Source: Galaxea fascicularis (taxonomy: Eukaryota > Cnidaria > Anthozoa > Scleractinia > Euphylliidae). Taken from it: a stretch of DNA of 64,000 bases. The translations under genes were made by a program, and so were the position numbers. How positions within the stretch are numbered: position 1 is the first letter of the stretch; every line of letters starts with the position of its first letter. The DNA lies in NCBI GenBank assembly GCA_948470475.1, contig OX419346.1, positions 20,666,417-20,730,416 of the forward strand, written 5' to 3'. Positions 21,717-34,579 of the stretch are shown in pieces. Under the pieces are notes generated by a model that saw only the letters and a program-made list of their open reading frames with translations, was not told where the DNA came from and did no database searches.

Positions 21717-23439
21717 TAAGACTGGCTAAGACCGGTGATTGTCCAAACCTCGAAGTTGGTCGCAAAACATTTCTGTAACAGTAAAACAGTGTATCATATA
21801 AGATAAGAATAAATATTTACTATTTACAAAGATCAGTGGGGTGTACAAGATATTGACACTCCAGTATTGTTCTTCATACCCTGTCACAGAAAGCACAGCC
21901 AATCAGAACACATGAATACGTTGTATAAAAGATGAAAAAATGAAAGACGTTGTATATTTGCCGGTATTCCATACAACTTTCCCATCTTGCTCTCTCTTGA
22001 AGGTATTGGGCCTTTGTGTTTTCTATGACATGGTATATACCAAGAAAATACAATATTCCACGTTATAGTATTCTAAAGCATTGCATTATTTGAATATATC
22101 TCTCACGAAAACTGAATTAATTCTAACGTTATAATTATCACTGCAATTATTTTTCCCATTGGCTGAGCCCTTCTTATACTTCATGTTATCTCGATGTCTG
22201 ATTTTTTAGCAATAGATTCAAACTAGCATATTTTTTTTTATTCAAAAATCAACCTTTCTTTCGGTTTGTTATTACAAAAAGCGACTCCTTTTCCTGTTTA
22301 ATTTCTGCTAAAAATACTTTCCATGGCAATCACCCTTGTGGGGAAAATCGTGAAAGCAACACCGACTCGTTCACTTCATTGTTTCGAAATAAAGTCAAGC
22401 AAGGCAGCGCTTAGTTCCCAGACTCCTTGGAAATGTTATGAAAGGTCATTGCGCATGCACAAATGGTGGCGGCATTTGCCGTGGGATTTTCACTTTCCTT
22501 GGCAATTTTTTTGCAATCATGCTGGCTTTTGAAAACCCTTTGTTTTCTTCCCACCACAACAATACCAAAGATACAAATTCCAGAATCCATCTTTTTATCG
22601 TTTTCTATTACGTCTGTTCCGAAAATACGAATTTTGCGTTTTTGCGGATCGTAAATAATTAAGGGGGCTTCATTCAATTAAATTTGCAACGGCATGAAAC
22701 GGAACTCTATTTTTGTCATTAAAACCTTTTACCTAGTATCTTCCGTTCTCAGGCTAGGATTATTTAAACAAATCTTATTTCGTCATTGATCGGCATGTTT
22801 TAAAAATACGGACCGGTGTTTGTTATTTCGTCATCCTTCCCTCCGAGTTTAGTTTTTCTCTTTCGAAAATGAAAGAACTATAAAAAATTCTCCCTTTTAT
22901 GATATTCAATTCCTCGTTGCAATTTGTGAACATTTCTTTTCCGATTGGCTCCAGTATTGACAACAAATGGGCAACTATTTTTTCTACCAGGGCGGTAACT
23001 TTGTACACTGTTTATGCAAAAGCATCTTATAAATTTTAAGAATTTTGACGATGTAATCGACTTATCGGCATACAGTAATTTTCACTTGATAGCTAAATGC
23101 TTTTAACCTCATCACCATTAAGAATATCGATACGGATTTCAGTTTGATCGTATTACGATTTTAAACTTAACTTTCGATGTAAAAGGTTCATATCCTTTCA
23201 TTAACCTTATTATTTATGCAATTAAGATCAAAGAAATATTTGCGGTTATGGTAATGAGATAAAATTATTTTTAAGTTTTCGGTACGGAAATAAGAACAGT
23301 GTTAAGTAGTAGTTATGTTAAGTCTATAATTATCAGAGCCAAATGTGTACTAACCGCGTTATGTGCAACAATTTAAAATAACACTTTTGAATAGTATCAC
23401 TGGCCTATTGTTTAACAATATGCCAATTTCAAAAGTGTG

Positions 23440-23620
23440 ATATTTTCAATGAAAGCTATCAAGCAGTACTTTCCTGGTTTATTATCGGCTGTACAAGGTG
23501 GTTCTGTATAGCATAAAATGTCACAGTGTGTCCATTCAAATGGTAATAGGCTGGTACTGTTTAATATGCTGTAATAGCTGAGGTTTCTAAAGTTTTGAAG
23601 ACTGGATGAAATCCTATTTC
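23440..23620 (+). repeat. 106-bp repeat, cluster E, degenerate
   Basis: AGCAGTACTTTCCTGG, GGCTGTACAAGGTGGTTCT and GACTGGATGAAATCCTA mark about one and a half diverged units, oriented like cluster D. Confidence 0.65.
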
Positions 23621-24867
23621 AAGCAAGAGCGAACAGAAAAACTTTCATCAATATCGGTGCTGTTTTCAAATAACTTTGCCCAATTTGATCGCGTTTCAGA
23701 GAAAAAAAAGCTAGTTGAATTAAACCAGATTTTCGCTAAGTTGGAAAGTTCACTTCCAGGTAAATCTGTTTTCACAGCTGTTTTAATCTGATGAATTTGA
23801 TCAATTCAGCAATCAATTACGATCATGCTTTTATGCATCCCGATCAGAAAACAGTGTTATCTAATTAACTTGTACTGCCTTGTGCGGTTTTCAAGGGTAT
23901 AATTTTGTATAAAGTGTCAAGAAATGAAGTATTAGCCAAAACGTTTCGTTTTTAGTCTTTTTGTGGGTGGAGATTGCAAGAAATAAGCACGCAAATATTA
24001 CAATCTTTTTATTGTCGACAAAGTTATTTTTGCGCGGCATTAGCAAAGGGATCTTATTTTGCCCTCTGTGAGGGCTATTTTTGTGCGCATTTGATTAACC
24101 GATGAATTGGACATTTTGACATAGACAAAACAGCTTGCTGCGAATGTAGACCTTTTAACATCCAATTGTGACTAGATGTATAATTACGGCAAACACCATT
24201 AACCTTGCCCTTTTGGCGGCCGACAAATGACAGTTTCCAAGCGAGAATAAAGCAAAAGAAATTACCCCAGTTTTCAGCATGACAACCAAGAGAGCTTGGG
24301 GAAAAGTTCTCAAATTGGATTCGAGAAATCAATTTTTTTAGATTGAAATTCGAGACTTCGGAAACACATCTCTACCCAGAATTCCACGGAGTATAAGAAG
24401 ACGCATCACTGAGCGTCCCCTGCTGTGATATAATCCCCATGGGGCTTATACTAACGTGACAGGCTGTTAAAGAATTGATTAATGAAGTACGTTGGGTGCC
24501 AATGAGTGATCTTAATTAGTCTAATTAACATTGCATGTATCAGTCATATTCAATAATAACACTTAATTAATACCTTACTTCCAATGTTGGCTTTCAAGCG
24601 AAATTCGCCGAATGCGGCAATTAAGTCATTTGTCTACAGAAATGCTCTCTCACATTGGTATCTGATGCTCAATTACTGTAGGTCTTCTTCTCTGTGGTTA
24701 AACAGCTCTCTGTGCTGTTTCTGTCATGTTCGGTTGTTTGATAGACCCCATTGCTGTGAAGTCACGCGGTTCGCATTCATAGATCCAAAGTACTAAGTCC
24801 GTCAAATTCCATGAACGCTTTAGTCTACTGAATCGCGACCGCAAGATCTTTATAAAGTTAATGAACT

Positions 24868-27800
24868 CTACGAATTGTCAAAAACTTTTTCATAAACGAA
24901 ATTCCAACTCGTATACAGCTTATAAAGCACCTGAGCGTACCAATGCATCCCCGCTTTGTTGTGCGAAGCAATTCCCGGAGACAGCCACTCTGCCAATCGT
25001 AACGGAGCAAAGCTCCAGTGAGCGATACGAGGATCGGAAATCACTGCGTAACACGAGCACAAAACGTCATTCACTACGATGTTGCCAGTCTCGGTGAGCG
25101 GAGCATATGCACCTTTACTTTGGCGCCTTTTGATTGCAACTATTCTTCCAGCTGTGAATCTGTCAAACGAGGATTCATTTTTTCGAACATAAAGAAAGTC
25201 ACCGACCTTGAGGTCACGTGCAAACACCACACTCTCCTGCAGCGCGTGTTTGTTTAGTTGATAGATCAAGTGAAATTCAGTGATTGTTACCCGGGCAGCG
25301 GGGTTTTTCGTTTCGATGGTAACAAATGCAGTAGACATGTTGCGCTTAATGTCTAGAAAAGTCAGGACTTTGCTGTACACGATTCTACCGCTCGAATCCA
25401 TGCTGGCGACTTTGTCTCCAATTTGCAGATCTTTCATTGTTTTCGTTTGTCCCCCCTCTAAACGCACTGAAGCTGTTTCTGGAAAGCATGATACAGGCTC
25501 GTCTTCTGCATCTTCATCTAAAAGTATCAAAGGAACTACCTTTAATATCCCGTATAAACAGAATGACGGTTTTGGCGGGTCAGAATAACAAACATTTTAG
25601 GTGCTACCGTTTTTCACTGCTGTGTTTGCTTTGGTAACCGTACTGTCGGACGCTTAAAAGTTGGCGTGTTTAAATCCCACAACCTGCCTTCCATTCCCGC
25701 TAAATCCCGCGGAATTGCCATTGTCATTTATAATTTTAGCCCGTGTTATGAAGTCTAGTAACTCTCGGCCAACTCTCATCTCCTATCAGTGCAGGTATCC
25801 TCATAGGCGTACGGGCCGGGGGGGGGGGGGCGGGGGGGCTGCCCTCGTTTCCTTTCGACTGTTTCGTAAAATTTGGGCAACTTGTAAGAATTTTTTGGGC
25901 AAATGGTTCACCGCCCCTCCCCTCCCCCCGGCAAAAAAATGCCCGTACGCCTGTGGGTACCCTTCCAGTGATATAAAGAGCGAAAGAATACCAAAACTAA
26001 GGACATGATGGTAGTCATGGTGATGGTGGTGGTAATGGTGACGATCACGGTGACCATAACAACGACGATGGTTATGATGATGACGACGATGGTCATGATG
26101 ATGATGACAATGACTATAATATTAATGTTACACAACTAACCGCAATTACCTGTTTTAACAGAAGCGTGAATGTAGCTTTTGCTTGCATAGAACACATAGT
26201 TGAATCCTGCTGAGTACGCCATTCTTCCCAATATTGGGTACTTGCTTTTATCCCTGTCTGAGGTCGTCAGATCGACCGCTCGCCCCTCATGGTGAAGCGA
26301 TTTTTCACCGTGCCGTTTTTTGACATCATCAAGATCGAAAGCATTGATGACTCGTAACTTGACGCCCTTTGAGCCCCACCTTCTCTTCACGTCTTCTGCT
26401 AACTTGTTGAGCTTCTTGAAACAATTCTGTAAAAGTAGTAAAAGAAAAACGACTTAATTGTTAACCTGTTGGTGAAGGGATCTGTGTGCTGCTATACAAC
26501 TATGCGACCACTGGTTGCATCCCATCAAAATCCACAAAACAGCATCTAACATTGTTGACTCACAATAGCCAACATAGTTGGTCAACAAGATTGTTGACCA
26601 ACTAATTCTTGGTGAACAGCGTTCAGCATCGTTGGGCTCAACATGTTGGGCGCGGTCAATCACCATGTTGGGTGATGTTTGAAAGCGTTTGCACCGGTCT
26701 TTAGACAAAGTGTGACTTGTCTAAACAAGGATCCATCTCTACTCCTCTGCATGTCGTTGATGAAACAATTAGTGCTTGTGTTCACCTGGCATTAACACCC
26801 AGTGCTGTTACCTATTCCAGAATCTCCCTCAAAATTCACCCTACATTGCAAAGTGACGATTAAATTTAGGGAACAAAGAGTTAAAAAGACACGCCCCATT
26901 AGGCAACCACCAGGACAACAGGAAGTTTACCATGCAGAGAAACATATCCTGTAAAAGAGTAACTACTGCTTTATTAAACAAAAACAGAGCAATATGTTTA
27001 ACGGCAGCCAACACAACGGGTGGCTTCGATAAATCATTTGTTCTCCCGGTCTTAATCGTTATGGAAAGTTACTTTTATTTAGTCGTTGTACCTTTTAACT
27101 CGAAAAATACTATACTTTTTTTGGCATCGGAATTAGAGGTAGATATTTTTTAAATGCCCAATAATAAAAAAATTGAAAGACATTTCAGCCGTTCCTTTGA
27201 CTGCGAGAAATCGATCTCAAAGGACATTGGATTGCAACTTTTATTGTTAATTTTTTTTCTTTTTTTTTTCTTTCCAAGATTGACACTTTGGAATTGTTAA
27301 TTATTCACTTTTACTGGTTAACTTGAAAATTTTCTTGAACCGTTTTGACCAAGACTAACTGCCTTTTTTCACATGAAGGGGCCTTTGAGACAAAAATCCT
27401 TTCGAATTTAGATGCATTTCATGACGTAAAGCTTATAATGAATACAATACCATGCAATAATATACTGTTGCATCAGGAATATAGAATTCAAAACAGGCTC
27501 TTTAGCCCTTGAGGCTTGTTTAGATGCCCCAGATGTCTTCATACCAGCCCTTTGTATGGTTGTATTCACAATTTACAGTCCGTTGTCTTGTTTCTATATC
27601 ACCTCAATCGCGTTTCTCGACGATTCTTAACTGATTAGGAACTATTCAAGCAGGTATTTTAAGATGAGAAAGACTGATAAACTTATTAAAAACCAGATCA
27701 TTTTCAGTCCCGTCCTTTTTGACCACTTTTAATTTTCCTTTCAAAATTGTTAGATCCGACACAAAAAACCCTATATATCACACAAGGTGCCGCGATTTCA

Positions 27801-28768
27801 TTAATGTAGTAGCCACCAGTTTAGACAAGTGACGACTTTCTCTGCTCTCATAACTTGTGCGCTTCATCATGCTTTGATATTCTGCGGGGGAAATTAAATT
27901 TTGATCAATAGATTTGTGTTTACGCCACGACAGTCAATTCTTAGTTGAAGCTTTTCTCTGGCTAATACTGTGTTAATTTACAGTCAATTCTTAGTTGACG
28001 CGTTTCTCTATTCTAATACTGAGTTAATTTTTAGAATTTTGATAATGAGATATTGATGGAACATCAAGATAATCAATACAGTCCCTGTTGTTGATCTTTA
28101 ACTAATTCTCATTAACTATTTTCCTGAGAAGTCATTTGAATTGTATAGAGAAGTTACACATTGACCAAGCTCAGGAAAATAAGATCCAAAACCCAATGCA
28201 TTTGAAAGTTACTTGTTCTGTGTGTAAAATTCTCACTTGCCACCATTTTACGGCGAACAAACTTGCAAAACTCTTTCCTGTGGTTTCATGATCATTACTT
28301 TTTTAAACTTTCTTTGTTCCAAAGTTCACAAAGTTAACTCAAAGACAACGAAATATTTTAACGCAACTAACACGCAACAACTAATGAACGCATTACCTTG
28401 GTCATCCGTCGTTCATCGCTGTCTGATTTTTCATCGACTTTGAACACGATATCGGGGTTAAAATTTAGTTCTAGGGCTTTGTAAGCTTCACTTCCACGGC
28501 GAACTCGTGCAATGTACTGTCCGCTAGCAGCAAGGGAAGTCTCCGGTACATCACGAGGAAGGCTCTGTCTTAACTGCATTGGGGCTTTGTTCTTTCTGGT
28601 CTGCGTTCCAACTGTTCCGGGACCGCAAGCCGTTAACAATCCAGAAGCACAAATCACCATCATAAGAACCGTGTGGAACTTAGAAAGGACGGGAAGGGCA
28701 CGCCAAATTGAAGACGGGTGCACGTTTTGGCGGTGTCGCATCTTGTGCATCTTGAGTATTTCTAACAT
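24868..28768 (-). CDS. hh: Hedgehog, signal domain plus Hint autoprocessing domain, 3 exons
   Basis: Secreted morphogen precursor that splits itself and attaches cholesterol to the N-terminal signal. Minus-strand exons: 28768-28397, 26426-26150 and 25517-24868; phases 0 and 1 fit, giving 432 residues. A signal peptide precedes Cys48 in CGPG, the palmitoylated start of the mature ligand. Zinc ligands His169, Asp176 (HHEGRAVD) and His211 are kept. Ala205 replaces the Glu usual in the vertebrate Y-E-S-K segment. Hint starts at Cys227 (CFPETASV) and keeps Asp272 (cholesterol step) and the T-x-x-H motif, Thr296 and His299. It continues through [16 protein letters not shown] and a sterol-recognition tail with [12 protein letters not shown]. 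The residue before Cys227 is Ser, not the usual Gly. Start choice: Met1, Met7 and Met10 are in frame. Intron 2 holds a MITE and a microsatellite. Confidence 0.96.
25804..25952. mobile_element. MITE-like element in hedgehog intron 2
   Basis: Inverted ends AGGCGTACGGGC and GCCCGTACGCCT enclose a left G-rich run (including a G homopolymer of more than ten) and a right C-rich run, so the element is one large hairpin. Confidence 0.65.
26004..26110. repeat. GATG/GGTGAT microsatellite in hedgehog intron 2
   Basis: Imperfect trinucleotide tract (GATGGT, GACGAT, GATGAT) close to the exon 2 donor. Ile/Val/Thr-rich open frames on the other strand are artefacts of it. Confidence 0.7.
26575..26604. repeat. 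Perfect 14-bp inverted repeat in hedgehog intron 1
   Basis: TAGTTGGTCAACAA, two bases, then its exact reverse complement. It sits in a stretch (about 26540-26690) rich in CAACAT/TTGTTG strings that looks like a diverged short element. Confidence 0.65.
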
Positions 28769-30494
28769 TCACGCGGTTGGGTTGGCAAGGTTTGTAAATT
28801 GAATAATTAATGAAATTTTCGACCTTAGCGATCAATCTGAAAAATAAAGACAAGGGTTTGTCAGCTTATCCCAGCTATTCGCTCTGGTTGCGTCAACGCA
28901 GAAGACGCTGACGCTTCTGCTAGCAGAAGAATTCAAAAACTTCGCATGCATAACAATGAAACAACTGCATAGACAGAAAGAGAAGTCCAATCAGCTCAAA
29001 GAAGCCGATCTGTTGACGATAAAGCGCGATAGACGAGACATTACAGACGTAATGACAGTTAATGTGAGGTCTGTAAAGGTACGTAACTTAGTAAAGACCT
29101 ACCGGAGATGCTCAGCAAATTTGTCTACATCGCAAAAGTAATCAGGCTTGTTCTTTTTCTCGATCGAGTTTTGTAGCCTTCGGGCTTTTCCGTCATCCCT
29201 GGACCCCTGGTGATGAAGTTTTCTTGTTGGTTAAAATCCTCAACCACAGCCACTCTTTGAGAAAGAAATAAAACACACAAAAACTCAGCGAAGCGAAAGT
29301 CAATCAGACTAAAAACACTAGGGTGTCATTAGCGATACAATAACAACTATGAAGGAACACAAAGCCAACTCACTTTCTAATCACTAGTTTTGTTAATTTG
29401 CCGGCAATGGAACGAATGGTGTTCTGTTAAAAGGTTTTCACATCTAATTAGCAAGACAGAAGGCAATTCGTGACTTTCGATGGAACGGTTATCAGTACTT
29501 AACACTTTGCGCCGAAAGATCAATTCGCCGCGTTCCTAATTAATCAGATCGAAGTGAAACTCTAACAATCTTGTAATTTAAGCGTTTTGGAATAGCGTGG
29601 GGAAAATTTTTTTCTATGAATTTATACCTGAAAAGATAAAAATGTAGCTACACAAAGGAGTAGCGAAGCTCAATAGATTTCATTTGATTGGTAGCATCGC
29701 ATATTGAAACGCTTGCACAGGTACTGTATGACCCGTGAGTTTGGCTCCAGGAGGCAAAATGTCTTAAACGTTTGACTTGAAAAATTGAACCGATCGAGGT
29801 TATACAAATGGTAATCCCGCAACAGACTGACTTAAACCGGATAACCTCTCAACGATTTCAAGCCCTTAAGAAGCAGGAAATTTAATCAAATTAACACCAA
29901 TTAGGTTTTCATACTCCGCAGGCATTTGTACTTGAAACAAAGAAGATTGTACAAGATGCAGGGTGGACAGAATTCACTGGAAACAAATTTCAACATTTGT
30001 TAATCTTAAACACCGATTAGATTAATCGGCTTAGAGGTATTGGATTCAACTTGCGATTAATAGCGATCTAGATAAGATGTCTCGAACTCTGAGCAAAACA
30101 GTTCCTTACAGTCTGAAATTCTTTTTTGGAAAAAGTTCTTCGAGCGCTCGGCCTTTAAAGAACCTCAGATAAAGACAAATCCGATGCAAAACTGGAAAAA
30201 AATATTTTGAAAATTGCTAGAAAACAGAGAGCACTTCGGGAAATGACTGCCCGCTGGCCTTCTTTCCAGCTGTCTTATTTCAGGTATGGTGGTTTTAAAG
30301 ACTTGTCTTCTGCGCATGCGTACACTGAGGCATATTTTTTTTAACTTTCTGGCTTTCTTTTTGCAACTTCATGACTCAAATTTGCATTGAATCAGGTTTC
30401 ATTTGTAGTTTTTCTTGATACCTCGTATATTTACCATTCATCCATGTGGCCGTGACATATCAAACATCAAACCAACACCTCTGAACTGAAAACA
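28769..30494. other. Hedgehog 5' flank, no gene recognised
   Basis: Contains the hedgehog transcription start and promoter by position. I see no clear TATA box or conserved-domain frame. Confidence 0.4.
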
Positions 30495-30585
30495 GTCATG
30501 GATTCGACTCCCGCACAAACCTGAATTTTTTCAGGCTTTAATTTCACTGCCGCTCAACTAGAGTGCATAACTGCGATTATCAACT
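30495..30585. repeat. Remnant of tRNA-derived repeat
   Basis: GGATTCGACTCCCGC looks like a decayed B box, followed by CCTGAATTTTTTCAGGC, the small palindrome seen in the foldback at 15236-15369, and then a decayed arm (GTGCATAACTGCGAT). Confidence 0.5.
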
Positions 30586-30844
30586 CCTTTTTTATTCAAA
30601 AAACACTGCCTTGCTATATCATCTTTTTATAGTAAAACATTACATAACAGATAGCGTGTCATAGCCCGAGACAGCATGGAATGTTTTCCTTGGCGTCTAC
30701 TCTCGGTACTTCACAAATCAAGTGCTACTTTACATTCTGCTTTGCAAGATGGTTCTAACTGTTTATTCTTAAAGTGTAAACAAACAACTAAAAGCTAATA
30801 AGTAGTATTTCCCTGCACCGTTCATTTACAAGGGAAGTTCTAAG

Positions 30845-30960
30845 TTTTGAGTCTGTGGATGGGATCCTAAAGTTTGACCATTCAAATGAAAGTGTTGTTT
30901 ATTATGCTGTACAAGGTGGTCTAACTTTTGAGTCCACGGGTAGAATCCTAAAGTGTGTTG
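30845..30960 (+). repeat. 106-bp repeat, cluster F
   Basis: One shortened unit and the start of a second (TTTTGAGTCTGTGGATGGGA, then TTTTGAGTCCACGGGTAGAA). Orientation as cluster D. Confidence 0.8.
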
Positions 30961-31170
30961 TTAAGAGATTGAAGCCAGGTATCACTTTTACCTCCTCTAT
31001 ATTGGACTCAATTACCACTGAAAGTTGTCATTTTAATTCCAAGTACTCATTCCCACCGGACAGTTAATTATTTCGTTTCACTAGGTGGACCCCTCCTGTC
31101 TACAAGTGTGACGATTTAAATTAAAGTCCTTGAAGACTACTCTCTCTTGGAATTGTTCGCGTCTGCGCTC

Positions 31171-31525
31171 TTTAAAGTGCAACTAACCCCAAAATATTTT
31201 TTTCGCACCTGTTCGAAACACATTGAAGCTTTTTGCGCCTTTTTAAACCAAATCTTGACTGTCCCACGACCGAGCTAGTTAGGGGCATGGGTCTATTCCT
31301 TACGTGACGTCACAAACTGCTTTGCATGCATTTTTACAAAGACTTAATGTAAGGCAATGAGAATAGCTCGGCTATAGGACAGATGATGGCTAGATTTTGT
31401 AACTTTTACAGCCTATAAAAAGTCAATATTTGGTTGAAATAGGTGGAAAACGGCGCAACATGTTTCGGACAGGTGCAAAGATTTATTCAAGCGAAAAAAT
31501 ATTTTGGGGCTAGGTGCACTTTAAA
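31171..31525. mobile_element. MITE with 35-bp terminal inverted repeats
   Basis: The left end TTTAAAGTGCAACTAACCCC, running on to ATATTTTTTTCGC, is the near-exact reverse complement of the right end (31491-31525). 355 bp, noncoding. TTTAAA at both ends may be part of the repeat or a target duplication. Confidence 0.75.
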
Positions 31526-31929
31526 ATGAGCGTGCGACATGTTCAAACAGAGGATAACCGAGAAATACTTCAATCATGGCGGACTGCACTTATACTGTAC
31601 TTATGGTTGTTTGTAACCCCTTGTGAACAAGCCAAATCTCAAAATAGCCTCACTATTCTCCACACACTTCTTATAATATTAGTTTGGTGAAATCAGTATT
31701 CAAAATCATGACATATATTTTTTGGCGTCCATTTACAAATCTTGTGACTTTATGTGAGATCAAGCTATGATGCTCACAAGCTACAGAGATCTTGAATGTG
31801 ATGGCAATTGGTCGTGTTAAGAATCCTAGACATGCGCAGTGTGAACGTTTATGCTTATCAAGATGGCAGCCGAGATAAAAAAGAGATACCACCTGAGCAA
31901 AACAGAGTGAATTTGTATCGTATAAACAC

Positions 31930-31941
31930 CACTAGAGGGGG

Positions 31942-31977
<36 letters not shown>

Positions 31978-32080
31978 GGAATTGTACGCAAAAAGTTGGT
32001 GTTTTAACAACGGAATTGTACAGGGATTCTAAAAGCTTGCGTTTCGAGCGTTAACCTTTCATCAGAGCGAGCTAACTTAT
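31930..32080 (-). ncRNA. Hammerhead-like motif in a dispersed repeat
   Basis: On the minus strand CTGATGA (32065-32059) is followed by AAGGTTAACGCTC and GAAA (32045-32042), the two conserved blocks of a hammerhead core. Stem II pairs poorly, so an active ribozyme is doubtful. The flanks (GTTTCTAAAGAAAC, GTGGTGCTGCGTCGGTGGGG) look like a terminal repeat of a Penelope-like element. A related string, GTACAACTCCCCCACGGA, lies near 4997 in GDI intron 3. Confidence 0.35.
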
Positions 32081-32229
32081 TTGACCTTTCGAATGGAATA
32101 CACTTTGGTGTAGGACGATATTTCGTTGCTGTGGTTTTAAGCTTTTGAGTAAGAAATAAATTCTTAAGTCAAAGCCTCTGAGGAGTAGTTTGCTCTCTGG
32201 TTCTTTGCATTATGCTACTGGAGCGGTGC

Positions 32230-32650
32230 TAATATGAAGACTGTCAATAAAATCCTACAAAGTATTGATCAGCCATAACAAAACAGTTAAAGCTGCTGAG
32301 CAGTACTCTCCTGTGGTGCTGTTTAGTTTGCTGTACAAGGTTGTTCTAACTTTTGAGTCTGTGGGTGAAATCCTAAAGTGTGACCATTCAAATGAAAGCT
32401 ACCGAGCAGTGCTTTCCTGTGGTGCTTTTTAGTTTGCTGTACAAGTTTGTTCTAACTTTTGAATATGTGTGTGAAATCCTAAAGTGTGACCATTCAAATG
32501 AAAGCTACTGAGCAGTGCTTTTCTGTGGTGCTGTTTAGTTTGCTGTACAAGGTGGCTCCAACTTTTGAGTCTGTGAATGGAATCCTAAAGTGTGACAATT
32601 CAGATGATAGCTACTGAGCAGTGCTTTCCTGTGGTGTTGTTTGTTTCACA
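32230..32650 (+). repeat. 106-bp repeat, cluster G, about four units
   Basis: Landmarks AGTGTGACCATTCAAATGAA and TTTGCTGTACAAG recur at roughly 106-bp spacing. This is the longest array in the D orientation. Confidence 0.85.
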
Positions 32651-34579
32651 ATACCACTCAAGAAATAAATTTCTTTTCCCAATCTTGGGCTTTCTACTGT
32701 TGAGTCAAATTATTCAATAAGGAAAAAGCAAGTTACCTTCTGAATCATGAGTAGGATTGATCTTTTTGGCGACATGGTGGAGAGTGCGTTTACAGTTAGT
32801 CCGCTTGGTTAACAAGAATCGGAAACTCTTCAGATTTTTTCTCAAAGATTTAATGAAAAAGAAAAGTTTTTTTCCTGAAAGTTAAAGGTTAATCCGTACG
32901 CACTTTGAACATTTTGATTACCAACGCACGAAAACCGCATGCTTGTGAATTTAGAATTGAAATCTGTGAACTCTAGTTCAAACCTGGCTGATAGAATGTT
33001 TTCTTGTAAGAGAAAGCAAATCATATTTTCAACCGATTGCATACAGGTAACATTGACACCAAACGTGCTTTTGCGCTATCATTTTCCTGCGTCTGGCCCA
33101 AGATAACCCTAGAGGAAGTAACATTTTATCGAATGAAGCCAAAAACAACAATTTATCGGCTTTAATTGTTACTGAAACAGCCCCACGGATTAAAGGAGAT
33201 TAGCTAGACAAATTTAATGCTAAAAGGGCTACGTTTAATCTAAAAGTCCGTCTAGCACTTCATACTTGCAGTATTTAATAAAAAAGGATAAACCAAATTT
33301 AGCACACAAAGCTGAATACTGTCTATATAAGTCACGATTTTTTTCCTCTTTATTCTTAGACTGTGTCACTCACTGATTCTAATGATAAAAGTATGCTATG
33401 CTTGCCTCTTTTCCTGTTCATCCATAAACGCTTGCTTTTCTTGTGTCAAAAAGCACTTTTCTGAACTTCACATGACATTAATGTCGAACAGTGTCCAAAA
33501 GGCATAATTTCAGCTACACTATGTACTAGCATATGTTTGGCAACAATTTCAGCTTTTTTAGGTTATGCGGCACTTAACAGTTTATCAGCACAGATTTTGG
33601 CTAAGTGCAAATTACAAAACTGATGGCTCGAATTTAGTTTGGAGACACAAACTAAGTATTGTTTACTAAACAGATTTGAGATGACTCCAGTAAATATCCA
33701 GAAATTGCAGAGATGGATCACGAATGAATGTGAAACAATTGCGTGCGTTCTTTCTTGATCAGAAAGTCCCTAAAGAAATTGGTCTCCAACAAATCATTTC
33801 TTAACATCTGGTTTTAACACTCGTGATAACATACAATGCTGGAACAATTTGTTTACACATGCAGTATAAATGGAGCTGAAAGCCTTCCTGAGAACTCATG
33901 CTCTCGCTTAGAAATGTCTTTGTTACTAAATAAAATGAAGTTTGCCTTACTTCTGTTCACTTTTAGATCAGCAAGGACACCAAGTAATGCAGTAACACCC
34001 TTTCGTTGGCCTGCGGGTCCACTTTTTAATCTCAGCAAATGTTGACATCATCTGCCATAAGTGTGGGAGACGTAATCTGTTTGTTATTGTAAAAACCAAA
34101 TGCAACTGAAACTTAAAATTTCCGGATTTTCAGTTCAATCCGCAATGAGGAAATTATTCTCCTGATTAAAATGAGTGGTATAACACCCATGTTCGAGTGG
34201 AATTGCCAAATTTGGTGGACGTTAATTTGAAAAAGTGAGCACGAGTACTTATGAAAAGCATCCAAGGAAAAAAATGCTTGCTTTCCTGTTTCATGAGAGT
34301 AAATACGATTTTTAAGAAGTTGCCTTGTTTTTTTCTAAAAGAAAAGCTGTGAACGAATGATGAGATTAGGATTGTGAGTAAGTCTCACCGCCGCAGTAGA
34401 GATTATTTGCGTGTTAAAAAGTTATCAAGGCCCTTGCAAGACGGTCTCATGGGGGGTAGCTTTCACGGCTAACGGATATTTTTTTTCCGTCACGGTTAAC
34501 TTACACGAAAAACATGGTAACATCCCTTGTTGAAAATGAAATGTAAAGACTTTTTGCTTTTTCGGGATCTGTGTGTTGA
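32651..34579. other. Intergenic, nothing recognised
   Basis: AT-rich sequence without domain-bearing frames or clear repeats. Confidence 0.4.

Larger units (their letters stand above)
20838..24867. other. Intergenic, 3' side of hedgehog
   Basis: No gene recognised. It includes the foldback at 21644-21716, a 106-bp repeat cluster at 23440-23620 and a diverged TTAACCCTT-type element from 21076. The hedgehog 3' UTR must run into this stretch from the right. TTTATT at 24008-24013 reads AATAAA on the minus strand and is one candidate end. Confidence 0.4.

Noticed and set aside
23606..23791. Lys/Glu-rich 61-codon frame after the 106-bp repeat
   Set aside because: Begins inside the repeat and shows no domain.
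25908..26135. Ile/Val/Thr-rich frame in hedgehog intron 2
   Set aside because: Reverse translation of the GATG microsatellite.
30855..31067. Open frame across the 106-bp repeat
   Set aside because: The repeat period is not a multiple of three and most units carry an in-frame TGA, so the frame is accidental.
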